A DNA stretch of 64,000 nt from Odontesthes bonariensis (taxonomy: Eukaryota; Chordata; Actinopteri; Atheriniformes; Atherinopsidae), in NCBI RefSeq assembly GCF_027942865.1, contig NC_134507.1:35083711-35147710 (forward strand). Direction: 5' to 3'. A program made the position numbers and the translations under genes. The notes below the pieces were generated by a model, which worked only from the letters and a program-made list of their open reading frames with translations, ran no database searches and was not told the origin of the DNA. Below, in pieces: positions 35,093-47,000 of the stretch. Numbering within the stretch: position 1 is the stretch's first letter; the number at the start of each line of letters is the position of its first letter.

Positions 35093-35593
35093 TCGGCCGG
35101 ACGGTGCAGCAAATTCAACTGTCTGCAGTGCCATGCCAGCAGCTAACCTGAATCTGAAAAGCTTGCAGATTAAAACATTCCGGCTTTTCTTCATCTTTCT
35201 GATCAGTTCTTGTTTCAACAACCAAGGAACTTGGAGCACAAATTGATTTAGTTTTTCCACTCTCCCCATCTCTAGAGCCACACCCATCCACACTGGGAAA
35301 ATTCTTAGTTGAGGCAAACCCTCACGGCTTAATATCTCCAGTGCAGAAATGCTGCCGTATTCTCATCTCGTTGTTGCCATCACTAAGGCAACGCCCACCT
35401 GCCTGGGGTGACTGCACTGTATGACCTCACCTGACAACTGCGCAGCTGCATATCAGCTGTGCAGACCTGCCGCAGCATTCAGCAAACCTTGCAAAACATG
35501 GGTTTAAAAGATGGAAGGTGTCCTTAAAGCAGCAACGCCAGGACAAAAACCAAGGTAGAGTTGCCCAGGGATATTTACGTTATACAGTCAAAT

Positions 35594-35757
35594 CAGGGGA
35601 GAGCGCGAACGCAGTCCCCCACTACCAGAAATTATGCAGTCGAGATTCCCACATTTGGGGAATTCGCAAGGGTCAGCACAGCCGGTGTGCAATGGCTGAG
35701 CCTCGTCCTGGGTGAACCACCTTCTTGATCATGGTATCTCCCCTGCCAGGTAAGTAT
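35594..35757 (-). ncRNA. U1 snRNA gene, copy 8 (consensus sequence)
   Basis: Full length, 164 nt, reads the same as copy 7. The unit on its 3' side is the shortest-spaced in the array (711 bp), through small spacer losses near 35505-35520. Confidence 0.96.
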
Positions 35758-36306
35758 GAGTTGGAACTGTCAGAGGCTGACACCTCTTTTCCAGGTGCCT
35801 CACTCGGCCGGACGGTGCAGCAAATTCAACTGTCTGCAGTGCCATGCCAGCAGCTAACCTGAATCTGAAAAGCTTGCAGATTAAAACACTCCGGCTTTTC
35901 TTCATCTTTCTGATCAGTTCTTGTTTCAACAACCAAGGAACTTGGAGCACAAATTGATTTAGTTTTTCCACTCTCCCCATCTCTAGAGCCACACCCAACC
36001 CACACTGGGAAAATTCTTAGTTGAGGCAAACCCTCACGGCTTAATATCTCCAGTGCAGAAATGCTGCCGTATTCTCATCTCGTTGTTGCCATCACTAAAG
36101 CAACGCCCACCTGCCTGGGGTGACTGCACTGTATGACCTCACCTGACAACTGCGCAGCTGCATATCAGCTGTGCAGACCTGCCGCAGCATTCAGCAAACC
36201 TTGCAAAACATGGGTTTTAAAGATGGAAAGGTGTCGTTAAAGCAGCAACGGCAGGACAACAACCAAGGTAGAGTTGCCCAGGGATATTTACGTTATACAG
36301 TCAAAT

Positions 36307-36470
36307 CAGGGGAGAGCGCGAACGCAGTCCCCCACTACCAGAAATTATGCAGTCGAGATTCCCACATTTGGGGAATTCGCTAGGGTCAGTACAGCCGGTG
36401 TGCAATGGCTGAGCCTCATCCTGGGTGAACCACCTTCTTGATCATGGTATCTCCCCTGCCAGGTAAGTAT
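36307..36470 (-). ncRNA. U1 snRNA gene, copy 9
   Basis: Full length, 164 nt. It has C53U and G81A as in copy 6, plus a change in the GCGAAUUCCC stretch next to stem III (position 91). It is one of the more divergent complete copies. Confidence 0.94.
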
Positions 36471-37018
36471 GAGTTGGAACTGTCAGAGGCTGACACCTCT
36501 TTTCCAGGTGCCTCACTCGGCCGGACGGTGCAGCAAATTCAACTGTCTGCAGTGCCATGCCAGCAGCTAACCTGAATCTGAAAAGCTTGCAGATTAAAAC
36601 ACTCCGGCTTTTCTTCATCTTTCTGATCAGTTCTTGTTTCAACAACCAAGGAACTTGGAGCACAAATTGATTTAGTTTTTCCACTCTCCCCATCTCTAGA
36701 GCCACACCCACCCACACTGGGAAAATTCTTAGTTGAGGCAAACCCTCACGGCTTAATATCTCCAGTGCAGAAATGCTGCCGTATTCTCATCTCGTTGTTG
36801 CCATCACTAAGGCAACGCCCACCTGCCTGGGGTGACTGCACTGTATGACCTCACCTGACACCTGCGCAGCTGCATATCAGCTGTGCAGACCTGCCGCAGC
36901 ATTCAGCAAACCTTGCAAAACATGGGTTTTAAAGATGGAAAGGTGTCGTTAAAGCAGCAACGGCACGACAAAAACCAAGGTAGAGTTGCCCAGGGATATT
37001 TACGTTATACAGTCAAAT

Positions 37019-37182
37019 CAGGGGAGAGCGCGAACGCAGTGCCCCACTACCAGAAATTATGCAGTCGAGATTCCCACATTTGGGGAATTCGCAAGAGTCA
37101 GCACAGCCGGTGTGCAATGGCTGAGCCTCGTCCTGGGTGAACCACCTTCTTGATCATGGTATCTCCCCTGCCAGGTAAGTAT
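37019..37182 (-). ncRNA. U1 snRNA gene, copy 10
   Basis: Full length, 164 nt. It has a change inside the GGGGGAC run of the terminal stem-loop (stem IV side) and C87U. The 5' end and protein-binding loops are unchanged. Confidence 0.94.
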
Positions 37183-37730
37183 GAGTTGGAACTGTCAGAG
37201 GCTGACACCTCTTTTCCAGGTGCCTCACTCGGCCGGACGGTGCAGCAAATTCAACTGTCTGCAGTGCCATGCCAGCAGCTAACCTGAATCTGAAAAGCTT
37301 GCAGATTAAAACACTCCGGCTTTTCTTCATCTTTCTGATCAGTTCTTGTTTCAACAACCAAGGAACTTGGAGCACAAATTGATTTAGTTTTTCCACTCTC
37401 CCCATCTCTAGAGCCACACCCACCCACACTGGGAAAATTCTTAGTTGAGGCAAACCCTCACGGCTTAATATCTCCAGTGCAGAAATGCTGCCGTATTCTC
37501 ATCTCGTTGTTGCCATCACTAAGGCAACGCCCACCTGCCTGGGGGGACTGCACTGTATGACCTCACCTGACAACTGCGCAGCTGCATATCAGCTGTGCAG
37601 ACCTGCCGCAGCATTCAGCAAACCTTGCAAAACATGGGTTTTAAAGATGGAAAGGTGTCCTTAAAGCAGCAACACCAGGACAAAAACCAAGGTTGAGTTG
37701 CCCAGGGATATTCACGTTATACAGTCAAAT

Positions 37731-37894
37731 CAGGGGAGAGCGCGAACGCAGTCCCCCACTACCAGAAATTATGCAGTCGAGATTCCCACATTTGGGGAAT
37801 TCGCAAGGGTCAGCACAGCCGGTGTGCAATGGCTGAGCCTCGTCCTAGGTGAACCACCTTCTTGATCATGGTATCTCCCCTGCCAGGTAAGTAT
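37731..37894 (-). ncRNA. U1 snRNA gene, copy 11
   Basis: Full length, 164 nt. The single difference seen is C48U, at the base of stem-loop I. Confidence 0.95.
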
Positions 37895-38443
37895 GAGTTG
37901 GAACTGTCAGAGGCTGACACCTCTTTTCCAGGTGCCTCACTCGGCCGGACGGTGCAGCAAATTCAACTGTCTGCAGTGCCATGCCAGCAGCTAACCTGAA
38001 TCTGAAAAGCTTGCAGATTAAAACACTCCGGCTTTTCTTCATCTTTCTGATCAGTTCTTGTTTCAACAACCAAGGAACTTGGAGCACAAATTGATTTAGT
38101 TTTTCCACTCTCCCCATCTCTAGAGCCACACCCAACGAACACTTGGAAAATTCTTAGTTGAGGCAAACCCTCACGGCTTAATATCTCCAGTGCAGAAATG
38201 CTGCCGTGTTCTCATCTCGTTGTTGCCATCACTAAGGCAACGCCCACCTGCCTGGGGGGACTGCACTGTATGACCTCACCTGACAACTGCGCAGCTGCAT
38301 ATCAGCTGTGCAGACCTGCCGCAGCATTCAGCAAACCTTGCAAAACATGGGTTTTAAAGATGGAAAGGTGTCGTTAAAGCAGCAACACCAGGACAAAAAC
38401 CAAGGTTGAGTTGCCCAGGGATATTCACGTTATACAGTCAAAT

Positions 38444-38607
38444 CAGGGGAGAGCGCGAACGCAGTCCCCCACTACCAGAAATTATGCAGTCGAGATTCCC
38501 ACATTTGGGGAATTTGCAAGGGTCAGCACAGCCGGTGTGCAATGGCTGAGCCTCGTCCTGGGTGAACCACCTTCTTGATCATGGTATCTCCCCTGCCAGG
38601 TAAGTAT
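38444..38607 (-). ncRNA. U1 snRNA gene, copy 12
   Basis: Full length, 164 nt. The single difference seen is G93A, in the segment leading into stem III. Confidence 0.95.
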
Positions 38608-39156
38608 GAGTTGGAACTGTCAGAGGCTGACACCTCTTTTCCAGGTGCCTCACTCGGCCGGACGGTGCAGCAAATTCAACTGTCTGCAGTGCCATGCAAG
38701 CAGCTAACCTGAATCTGAAAAGCTTGCAGATTAAAACACTCCGGCTTTTCTTCATCTTTCTGATCAGTTCTTGTTTCAACAACCAAGGAACTTGGAGCAC
38801 AAATTGATTTAGTTTTTCCACTCTCCCCATCTCTAGAGCCACACCCAACCCACACTGGGAAAATTCTTAGTTGAGGCAAACCCTCACGGCTTAATATCTC
38901 CAGTGCAGAAATGCTGCCGTATTCTCATCTCGTTGTTGCCATCACTAAGGCAACGCCCACCTGCCTGGGGTGACTGCACTGTATGACCTCACCTGACAAC
39001 TGCGCAGCTGCATATCAGCTGTGCAGACCTGCCGCAGCATTCAGCAAACCTTGCAAAACATGGGTTTTAAAGATGGAAAGGTGTCGTTAAAGCAGCAACG
39101 CCAGGACAAAAACCAAGGTAGAGTTGCCCAGGGATATTCACGTTATACAGTCAAAT

Positions 39157-39320
39157 CAGGGGAGAGCGCGAACGCAGTCCCCCACTACCAGAAATTATGC
39201 AGTCGAGATTCCCACATTTGGGGAATTCGCAAGAGTCAGCACAGCCGGTGTGCAATGGCTGAGCCTCGTCCTGGGTGAACCACCTTCTTGATCATGGTAT
39301 CTCCCCTGCCAGGTAAGTAT
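39157..39320 (-). ncRNA. U1 snRNA gene, copy 13
   Basis: Full length, 164 nt, with C87U as in copies 1 and 10. Its upstream block has one change in the candidate promoter region (near 39358). It is the last complete gene of the array. Confidence 0.95.
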
Positions 39321-39868
39321 GAGTTGGAACTGTCAGAGGCTGACACCTCTTTTCCAGATGCCTCACTCGGCCGGACGGTGCAGCAAATTCAACTGTCTGC
39401 AGTGCCATGCCAACAGCTAACCTGAATCTGAAAAGCTTGCAGATTAAAACAGTCTGGCTTTTCTTCATCTTTCTGATCAGTTCTTGTTTCAACAACCAAG
39501 GAACTTGGAGCACAAATTGATTTAGTTTTTCCACTCTCCCCGTCTCTAGAGCCACACCCACCCACACTGGGAAAATTCTTAGTTGAGGCAAACCCTCACG
39601 GCTTAATATCTCCAGTGCAGAAATGCTGCCGTATTCTCATCTCGTTGTTGCCATCACTAAGGCAACGCCCACCTGCCTGGGGTGACTGCACCGTATGACC
39701 TCACCTGACAACTGCGCAGCTGCATATCAGCTGTGCAGACCTGCCGCAGCATTCAGCAAACCTTGCAAAACATGGGTTTTAAAGATGGAAAGGTGTCTTT
39801 AAAGCAGCAACGCCAGGACAAAAACCAAGGTAGAGTTGCCCAGGGATATTCACGTTATACAGTCAAAT

Positions 39869-39989
39869 CAGGGGAGAGCGCGAACGCAGTCCCCCACTAC
39901 CAGAAATTATGCAGTCGAGATTCCCACATTTGGGGAATTCGCAAGGGTCAGCACAACCGGTGTGCAATGGCTGAGCCTCGTCCTGGGTG
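39869..39989 (-). pseudogene. U1 snRNA copy 14, 5'-truncated at the array edge
   Basis: The 3' 121 nt are present, but RNA positions 1-43 are missing, including the splice-site recognition sequence, stem-loop I loop and promoter. The sequence switches at 39990 to TAGTGATG, the terminus of a hAT-like element. It carries C77U. It cannot make functional U1. Confidence 0.93.
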
Positions 39990-40575
39990 TAGTGATGTTA
40001 CCTCCAACACCGAAGCACGCTTCAAACTCGACAGGGTAGTTATGGTGAAGCAGTGTGCCGGAGCTTGCTTCATGTGACGTCACTGATGACGTTTGAACCA
40101 CTTCACTGCTTCATTCAAACCGAGTCAGCTGACTGCTTCGAGTTGACAGCGGAGCTTTGAAAATTTGCTGTGATTCAGTGTATTCAAGATGGCTGAAGCC
40201 CCGGTTCATGTCCCCGTTCTACACGTATAATACGTTACGAACAGCTCACGTTTTTTGATATTCGGAGTTTTGGATTATTCTCTCATGGAGCAACCATCGA
40301 GGAAGCGTTCTTAAGTGTGGGAATATTTCGACCCAAACAGTTCCTTCAGCACACCAGCCTCCTCTGTTCCCTGTGACAGAGTATTTTCCAAAGCTGGAGA
40401 AATTGACTAAAAAAAAAAAAGAAACCGTTTGAGCCCTTCTACTGTGCAAAAACTTGTTTTCTTGAATAAAAACACCTGAAATAACACAAGCACCCTCTTT
40501 ATTACACCAAGCACACTCCCAAAGAAAATATGAATGACAAACCAAAGATTTTCACATTGTTTTTAAATTATTATT

Positions 40576-41308
40576 CCATCCATCCATCCATCATCTTCCG
40601 CTGGTCCGGGGGTCGGGTCGCGGGGGCAGCAGCTTAAGCAGAGAAACCCAGGCGTCCCTGTCCCCGGCCACTTCCTCCAGCTCTTCTGGGGGGACCCCGA
40701 GGCGTTCCCCTGCCAGAGATCCAACGTGTCCGGGGTCTTCCCCGGGGTCTCCTCCCAGTGGGACGTGTCTCACCAGGCGTCCAGGAGGCATCCTAACCAG
40801 ATGCCCGAGCCACCTCATCTGACTCCTCTGGATGCAGAGGAGCAGCGGTTCTACTCCGAGCCCCTCCCGGATGACCGAGCTTCTCACCCTATCCACCTAC
40901 TGTCCTGGCGGTGAATCGCCACGCAGCACACGCAACCGCCGGCAAAGCAAAATGAAGCATAAACGTCTCGAGCCATTAACACAAGCGCAAGACGCAAGCG
41001 CAAGGGCAGTTAAAAGAGGTATAACTCAGCCTTAAGGGAGAGCCAGACACCCTGCGGAGGAAATTAATTTCGGCCGCTTGTATTGGCGATCTCGTTCTTT
41101 CGGTCTCTACCCACAGCTCATGACCATAGGTGAGGATAGGAACATAGATTGACCGGTAAATCGAGAGCTTTTCCTTCTGGCTCAGCTGATGGCGCACCGA
41201 TCCGCCTGTCAACCTCCCGCTGCATTCGTCCCTCACTCGTGAACAAGACCCCGAGATACTTGAACTCCTCCACTTGGGGAAGGATCTCATTCCTGACCCG
41301 GAGAGGGC
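40576..41308 (-). mobile_element. Rex3 LINE 3' fragment with an internal insertion
   Basis: The minus strand matches the 3' 600 bp of the Rex3 at 1-1957, ending in GGAT repeats. An 11-bp target duplication (AAATTATTATT) is at 40565-40575 and 41309-41319, so this is a normal 5'-truncated insertion. About 139 bp of foreign sequence (40894-41032) interrupts it. Several frameshifts and losses relative to the other copy exist. Confidence 0.92.
40894..41032. repeat. Small unidentified insertion in Rex3, TTAA-element-like end
   Basis: The block is absent from the matching position of the other Rex3 copy. On the minus strand it starts AAGGCTGAGTTATACCTCTT, resembling the ends of common TTAA-target non-autonomous elements. 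The other end is not recognisably inverted. It also contains short CGCAAG repeats near 40985-41005. Confidence 0.45.
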
Positions 41309-41571
41309 AAATTATTATTTCATGGGTAAATTAATCAATCTTTAATGAGGTACTACAAACCCATATGTACAACACACATACATACGTGTTATTATCGTGT
41401 TATTATATGCATCACATTCGCAGGGCTTCATATGGTGCAACAATCGCTACGCCAGTAGATGTCACCCAAGGGAATTGAATGAAGCTTCGAGTAGTGAACC
41501 ACTTTATGACACAATGATTAAAAAAGATTCAATGCTTCAAAAAGCCTCGTTTTGCCATCACTAAGAAACGT

Positions 41572-42042
41572 GGAAGTCAGTTGTCAGTTGTGTATGCATG
41601 CCTGAGTGTGTGAATGTGTAAGCTATCACAAAGCAACAAAAATAGCCGCCGCCCTGCAAGTCAAAGGCAAGTCAGGAGGGATCGAAACTGGCAAGACAGG
41701 AGCTTTTGAAGCACAAGCCCCAGGTGTGCTCAATCAGTCTGACGAGCACTCCTTACTCTCTGCAGAAGGGAAGAAGCACTAAAGAGAACCGGGACATCTA
41801 GTGGAGCGGAGGGGTCGTCACAATATACATACATATTTAAATTATATTAAATTATTATATTATATTTTATATTACTATATGTGTATTAGAATTAAACTAT
41901 TGAAATATCATGGTATTAATAATAGCAGCAGGTGTTTTGATGTTTGTTTACATTTGTCTTCTGTATCAGAAGTTTTTGTTTGTGAAATGACTTTTTATTG
42001 TCAATTGCACTGTTGCTTAGATGTGAAAATCTTATGAGCATG

Positions 42043-42079
<37 letters not shown>

Positions 42080-42589
42080 ATATTTAAATTATATTATATT
42101 GTATGTATATGTATATCATATATATGTTATTCCATCACACATAATACTGAGTCATTATATTATGGTATTTATATTAGACTATTTAAATATTTTGAGATAT
42201 GTATACTTTACTGCTATAGAAATATAGAAAGCTGCAGCTGTTTTGATGTTTGTTCACCATTGTCTTTTTTGTAATGTTGTTTCTTGTCAATTGCACTGTT
42301 CAAGGTGGTTTCTCAATGCACATATTTGAAACGCAACTATAAAAAACAGACCGACTGCAAGTGTCTCACTATTTGATTTGTATGCTATTTCTCTTAATGA
42401 TGGTCAGTAGTAGCTAAACAAGCACCATTTCGATAGTTTAGATTTGTGCACGAGCTGTGGGAGTACAAGAAAAGTGAGCGTCTATCAGCGATTATCATAG
42501 ACATGCACATGTGTCTACTAAGGAGGTTAGAGCCTAATTAGATAAAGATTCAAACATTGAGACAAATCTTTTGGGGGGTACTCCACGTG
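41572..42589. other. AT-rich intergenic DNA with TA microsatellite
   Basis: No gene is seen. An (AT)n run occupies 42045-42076. Two blocks around 41880-42020 and 42160-42300 resemble each other (TTGATGTTTGTT...CATTGTCTT and TGTCAATTGCACTGTT), suggesting an old tandem duplication of about 300 bp. Confidence 0.55.
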
Positions 42590-42852
42590 GAAAATATCCA
42601 GTGAAAATGCCTTGTTGATGTGAGAAGTCGGAGGAGAATGGGCAGACTGGTTCCAGGTGACAGGAAGGCAACAGGAACTCCAATAAGCGCTCGTTCCAAC
42701 CAAGGAAGGCAGAAGAAGCTGCGCTGCTGCAGCAGGAGACCACACCGGGTGCTGCTCCTGTCAGCTGACAGCAGGAAACTGAGGCTCACTGGAACTGGGC
42801 AGTAGAAGATTGGAAAAACGCTGCCTGGCCTGACGAGTCTCCATTTCAGTCG
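42590..42852 (+). mobile_element. Tc1/mariner-type transposon fragment A
   Basis: The sequence reads like an internal transposase region of an abundant fish Tc1/mariner element: AATGCCTTGTTGATG, GGAGAATGGGCAGACTGG, AGAAGATTGGAAAAACG and CTGGCCTGACGAGTCTC. It has no terminal repeats and is broken. The first 100 bp are shared with fragment B at 43495-43596. Confidence 0.7.
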
Positions 42853-43431
42853 CAGTCGATTTAGTGGCGGAACGGAAAAATGATATTTCCGCTATAGTTC
42901 CGCTGACGGATTAAATTATTATTTTTTTTTTTTGGGTCGATGCAGCTACCGGGTTAGTTTGTTTCATTGTGAGACCCCTGTGGTAGCTCTCAATTAAACA
43001 AAATAACTGAAATTGAAACCCTTTTTTTTACCCTTTTTACATAAAAATGAGCGTAAGCGCGTAGCGCTAATTGTTGAGGATGTGCGCAAGGGATGCTGCA
43101 AACAAAAAGGCAGCCGGGATAAACACGTGTATCCATGATCAAAAGCAGGTATATTTCTGGCCTAAGAATGAAATAATAGAATCCTTGGACAACAAGCAAC
43201 ACTTTGCAGCCCTTTTTCTAGGTTTACATGAAGCTTGTGACACAGTGAATGTTAAAAGTTAATTAGACCTATTAGTGGAGGACTGTCTGAGGGCTCAATG
43301 CTGGGACCACTGGGGGGTCTCAAACTCAAAACAAATGAACTGAAATTTACCATTTTTACGAAAAATGAGCTTTTCACACATGATTAACGTGCGCACGTTC
43401 TATAAATATGTCAAATTGAACGTGTTCATTT
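42853..43431. other. Intergenic DNA between transposon fragments
   Basis: No gene is supported. Two similar motifs (TTTTTAC...AAAAATGAGC near 43035 and 43355) may mark a short duplicated segment. Confidence 0.4.
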
Positions 43432-43596
43432 CTGATCTGTTGGGATTTTCACCCACAGCCATCTCTGGAGTTGACAGAGAATGGTCCTAAAAAGAGAAAA
43501 TATCCAGTGAAAATGCCTTGTTGATGTGAGAGGTCAGAGGAGAATGGGCAGACTGGTTCCAGGTGACAGGAAGGCAACAGGAACTCCAATAAGCAC
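43432..43596 (+). mobile_element. Tc1/mariner-type transposon fragment B
   Basis: It contains the helix-turn-helix part TGGGATTTTCACCCACAGCC and GAGAATGGTCCTAAAAAGAG, followed by the same AATGCCTTGTTGATG block as fragment A. It is a short remnant of the same family. Confidence 0.7.
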
Positions 43597-43851
43597 CTAC
43601 ATTCACAGCTGCTTTCCTCTCCCAACATCCAGGCTCTCGTGCCCTGTGCGCACACACATCCAGCCCGAGAGGCTCCAGGCCCTCCAGCCGGCCCTGTGTA
43701 CCCACACTTAAGCACCCCTCCCCGGCCATACACTCCAGTCCGCACCCGCTGGAGCTCCGCGACCCTGGTACGATGAAACACTTTGAAAATGTTTAAAGTC
43801 ACCAGGCTGCCTGGTCCAGGCACACTCACCCCAACTCAAGCACCAGGGATG

Positions 43852-44050
43852 CTCAGGGTTTCCTGAACATAACACTGAGTTCCCTGTACTCCAATGGCCT
43901 CCACAGTCGCAACTCAGTGCATTTAGGCATGTAGAGGTGACAAGACAACCTGCTGAAGTTCAACCCGAGCATCAGAATGGAGAAGAACGGGGATTAAAGG
44001 GACTTTGAACGTGGCAGGGCATTGTTGGTGCCAGACGGGCTGGTCTGCCG
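43852..44050 (+). mobile_element. Tc1/mariner-type transposon fragment C
   Basis: Two pieces of the same family occur in scrambled order: a catalytic-domain piece (CTCCAATGGCCTCCACAGTC, 43880-43910) and an N-terminal piece (TTGTTGGTGCCAGACGGG, 44020-44045). The order differs from the intact element, so the region has been rearranged. Confidence 0.6.
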
Positions 44051-47000
44051 CTGCACAGTGCAAGTGTGTGGTGGATATGTCTACCTGCCACAGTGCCACA
44101 GGATGTGGAAGAGTGTGCTAATGTGTGCCCCCCATTATGGGTCAGACTGGTGTGTTTCTCCAGATATCCTTTGAGGTGATATTTCAGTGTAATACCAAGG
44201 ACTGAAATTAGTGACTCAGTAAATCAGTCATTCTGATAGATTTTAACAATATGTGGTATTCATTTAAGGTTTTGCTGATGATACAAAGTCTAAAAATCAC
44301 ACACACACACACACACACACACAAATAAGAGATAAGACTTAATTCTCCCTCAGCAAGAAGACACAGCTTTGACAATTGAGTCTGTGATGCCCTCTGGTGC
44401 TACACAGAAGCCATTACGGGACACAACTTACAATTTTGATTGTTAACATTATTACCATCTTTTCATATTATAAGACAGTGATTCTGGATATTCACTGACC
44501 GACCAGCATTGCTTCGCTCTACAGAAGATGAAACGTCGGCTTTGTTTGATTGACGCAATGTGTGAGCTGTGAATGTGAGACATGTGTCAGTGGGCCTCTG
44601 AACTTGTGAGGTTTATGTGGGGTATAGTTCATACTGCAGACTCTACATACACACATTGTACATCTCAGTTGAATATCAAGTGTTTTGTCATTTAAGCCTT
44701 TATGCCCACTACTTTACTTTACTAGATTAAGTGATGCACTTTGTCAAAGCTTTCAAATCAATCTGTTTGAACTAAATCTGAAGCAAAAATGAAGTGTCAG
44801 AAATCCCTACCCTGATAGTTCAACAAAATGGCTGTGTGATGCAGGCTGAAAGCTACATTTGGATAAGTGATGCAAAATAAAACCCAATGTTAAGTAGGAC
44901 TTTTAGGCGTTTAAGTGTACAACTCATGTAAAAGACTTCTATATATTCATCAGTTATTTAAAACATTGGTTATTTTTTTATTAATGTTTAACTTACAGTT
45001 GTAAAAATAAGTTTAACTCATTTTAGATAGCAAGTAAGCAATAAACTTAATCTTTTTTTTTGGATGGGTCAGTAAAAGGACCAAGTATAAGACTAGTGAA
45101 CACTTGGCAGAGGCCAAGTACCTGTATCCCTGCCAAATGCAGGACCTGATCCAACCACTGACAAGAAAGTACTGTAGTTTAGTTTCTTTCTCTTCATCAG
45201 CAGATTGTGCGGTACTCTGCCGCCACCTACTGTTGACGCGCTTAGTACTGCAGTCTGTGGCACAAACTACATCTTAGTTGGGCTTCCTGGTGAAATAAAC
45301 AAACAAAATTGACATATCTACGTTCTTTTGTGTGTCCCTATTATACTGTAAAATAATCTCTTAGGCTTTGATTATTTGAAAGCTGCAGTTCCTGTCAGGA
45401 GGTGTCACCATGAAGTCAAACCTGGAACCACCATCTGCTTGCAGTATCTTTCTTTGCTGATATTTTACCTGCGTAGAAGTAAAGGTACTGCTGTAAAATT
45501 CCAGTTCATTCAAATTCAGCACATCACATTTATGGACACCTCCGACGAGCTGTGGAACTAAATTGAAAACATACAGAAACAGTACATATATGTATATACT
45601 TTGAAGAATATCAATTCCAAATATAATAGATGAAGAAGGAATGTCACCCACTTACAGAATTGTGAGCATATCAATCAATTCCACCTTTGCTAATAAAGAC
45701 ATGAGTTTAACTTCTTTTATGCGCCCAAGATACACACAACACTAACTGAAAGAATAAAGTTACATCCTCTCTGCTTTTTGTTTATAACCATCCAAAGAAG
45801 ACCTAGTAGCGGTCAATTTCTAGTTCATGCTGGCGGCCACAGACTGCAGTGACAACAAAGTGAACAGTAGTTACATTCTAAACAGAAACGTGGACAAAGA
45901 AACACTTTTCCAGTTTGCTTCGGCATCTTAGTTACAGAAGCATGACCAAGATGCACGAGTTGCCGTCCTCTCATTCACTTCCACAGGCTGCTTGGTTACC
46001 TCTGTCTGCTTATCTCATTTTGGTGACTGAAAAGTGGATGAAAAAGATTTTATGATTGAAACATGAAGAAGAAATAATGAGTAAACTGCTTAGGGGTAAA
46101 TGTAGTCTCAATTTCGATGAGGACAGATATTTATGCCTGGATGAGGTACGATACTAGATGTATCGTTGAAATCATGTCAAGGGCTCATTAATCCAAAAAT
46201 AGTTGCAGTCATGGGAATGTGTTGGTGATGGACAAGAGGCTGAGTACTGTGAACTGGTCGTCCCATACATGGCATGGAAACAATTAGTTTCTCTTGAATG
46301 TCCGAGCCAGTGGCTCAAAGAAACTGAACTAACTAATAAAGAAGACTGACTTTGTGCTGGGTACTGCCCTGGAGCTGGTTGTGCACAGGAGAATGTTGCA
46401 AAAGCTGCTCAACATGAAGAACAACGCTACACGCTCTCTTCATAGTAATTAAAGAGTCACGTGTGTTCTGTCAGAGGCTTCTTCAGCTTTGCTGCAACAT
46501 GGAACGATAAGGGCGGTGTTTCCTGCCAGCAGCAATAATTCCATGCAATGAAACAACAACATTAGAATTTCACTCTTGTGTTGATAAAATATAATTTCAT
46601 TCTATTCTATTTCATTCTATTGCATTCCATTTCAATACAAAACTGTGTAGCCAGGAGGAAACTGCACAAAGGACTGATAGAAAGCTGGAAGTTTGAATAC
46701 AACTGGGGATGATCAGGTACGTGGATGCAAGCATGCTGATTTCAGAACATGTAAAAAGTGAGGGAAGCGGCACCTGGGGACAGGGGAAGGAGACAAGGAC
46801 AATGAAGACCTCTTTTAGGTGGAAAATAGCAAGACAGAAGAAAAGAAAAAGAATAAAAGTTCATGACCAAATAGGTGAGATGATAAGCCACCTGTATCCT
46901 AACATGTTACGGTCAGAATGATCACAGATTGAATGGCTTTTGTACAAGAAAAGCCACTTTCAGTCACCTTCAGACAGAAATACTAATACGACACGGCTAT

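Larger units (their letters stand above)
23641..39989 (-). repeat. Tandem array of U1 snRNA gene units (about 13.5 x 713 bp)
   Basis: U1 gene starts recur at intervals of 711, 712 or 713 bp from 23878 to 39869. Removing the retrotransposon and its duplicated target restores the interrupted interval to 713 bp. Each unit has a 164-bp U1 gene and about 549 bp of spacer, and units differ by a few percent or less. All genes point to lower coordinates. The left edge lies in spacer sequence at 23641. The right edge is inside a U1 gene at 39989. Tandem U1 repeats are known from other vertebrates such as frogs. No 5S rRNA or other small RNA gene was recognised in the spacer. Open frames of 67-114 residues inside the units recur in every copy because the DNA does; I see no evidence that they are translated. 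Confidence 0.95.
39990..41571 (+). mobile_element. Non-autonomous hAT-like DNA transposon carrying a Rex3 fragment
   Basis: Ends are TAGTGATG at 39990 and CATCACTA at 41564-41571, an inverted pair. The plus strand near 40295-40335 reads like the start of a BED zinc finger (RKRS, stop, VWEYFD). It passes directly to a hAT C-terminal dimerisation block (VPCDRVFSKAGEI, then PSTVQKLVFLNKNT, 40365-40480). The transposase middle is therefore deleted and stops are present, so the element is non-autonomous. No 8-bp target duplication matches across the two ends, consistent with rearrangement on the U1 side. A Rex3 3' piece sits inside it at 40576-41308. Confidence 0.7.

Noticed and set aside
23641-39989. 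Linked 5S rRNA genes in the spacer
   Set aside because: snRNA genes are linked to 5S in some fish, so I looked for the 5S internal promoter and start sequence. None was seen in the 549-bp spacer.
23700-40077. Recurring open frames of 67-114 residues in every repeat unit
   Set aside because: They overlap the U1 genes and spacer, recur only because the unit recurs, and have no protein motifs. The conserved element is the RNA gene.
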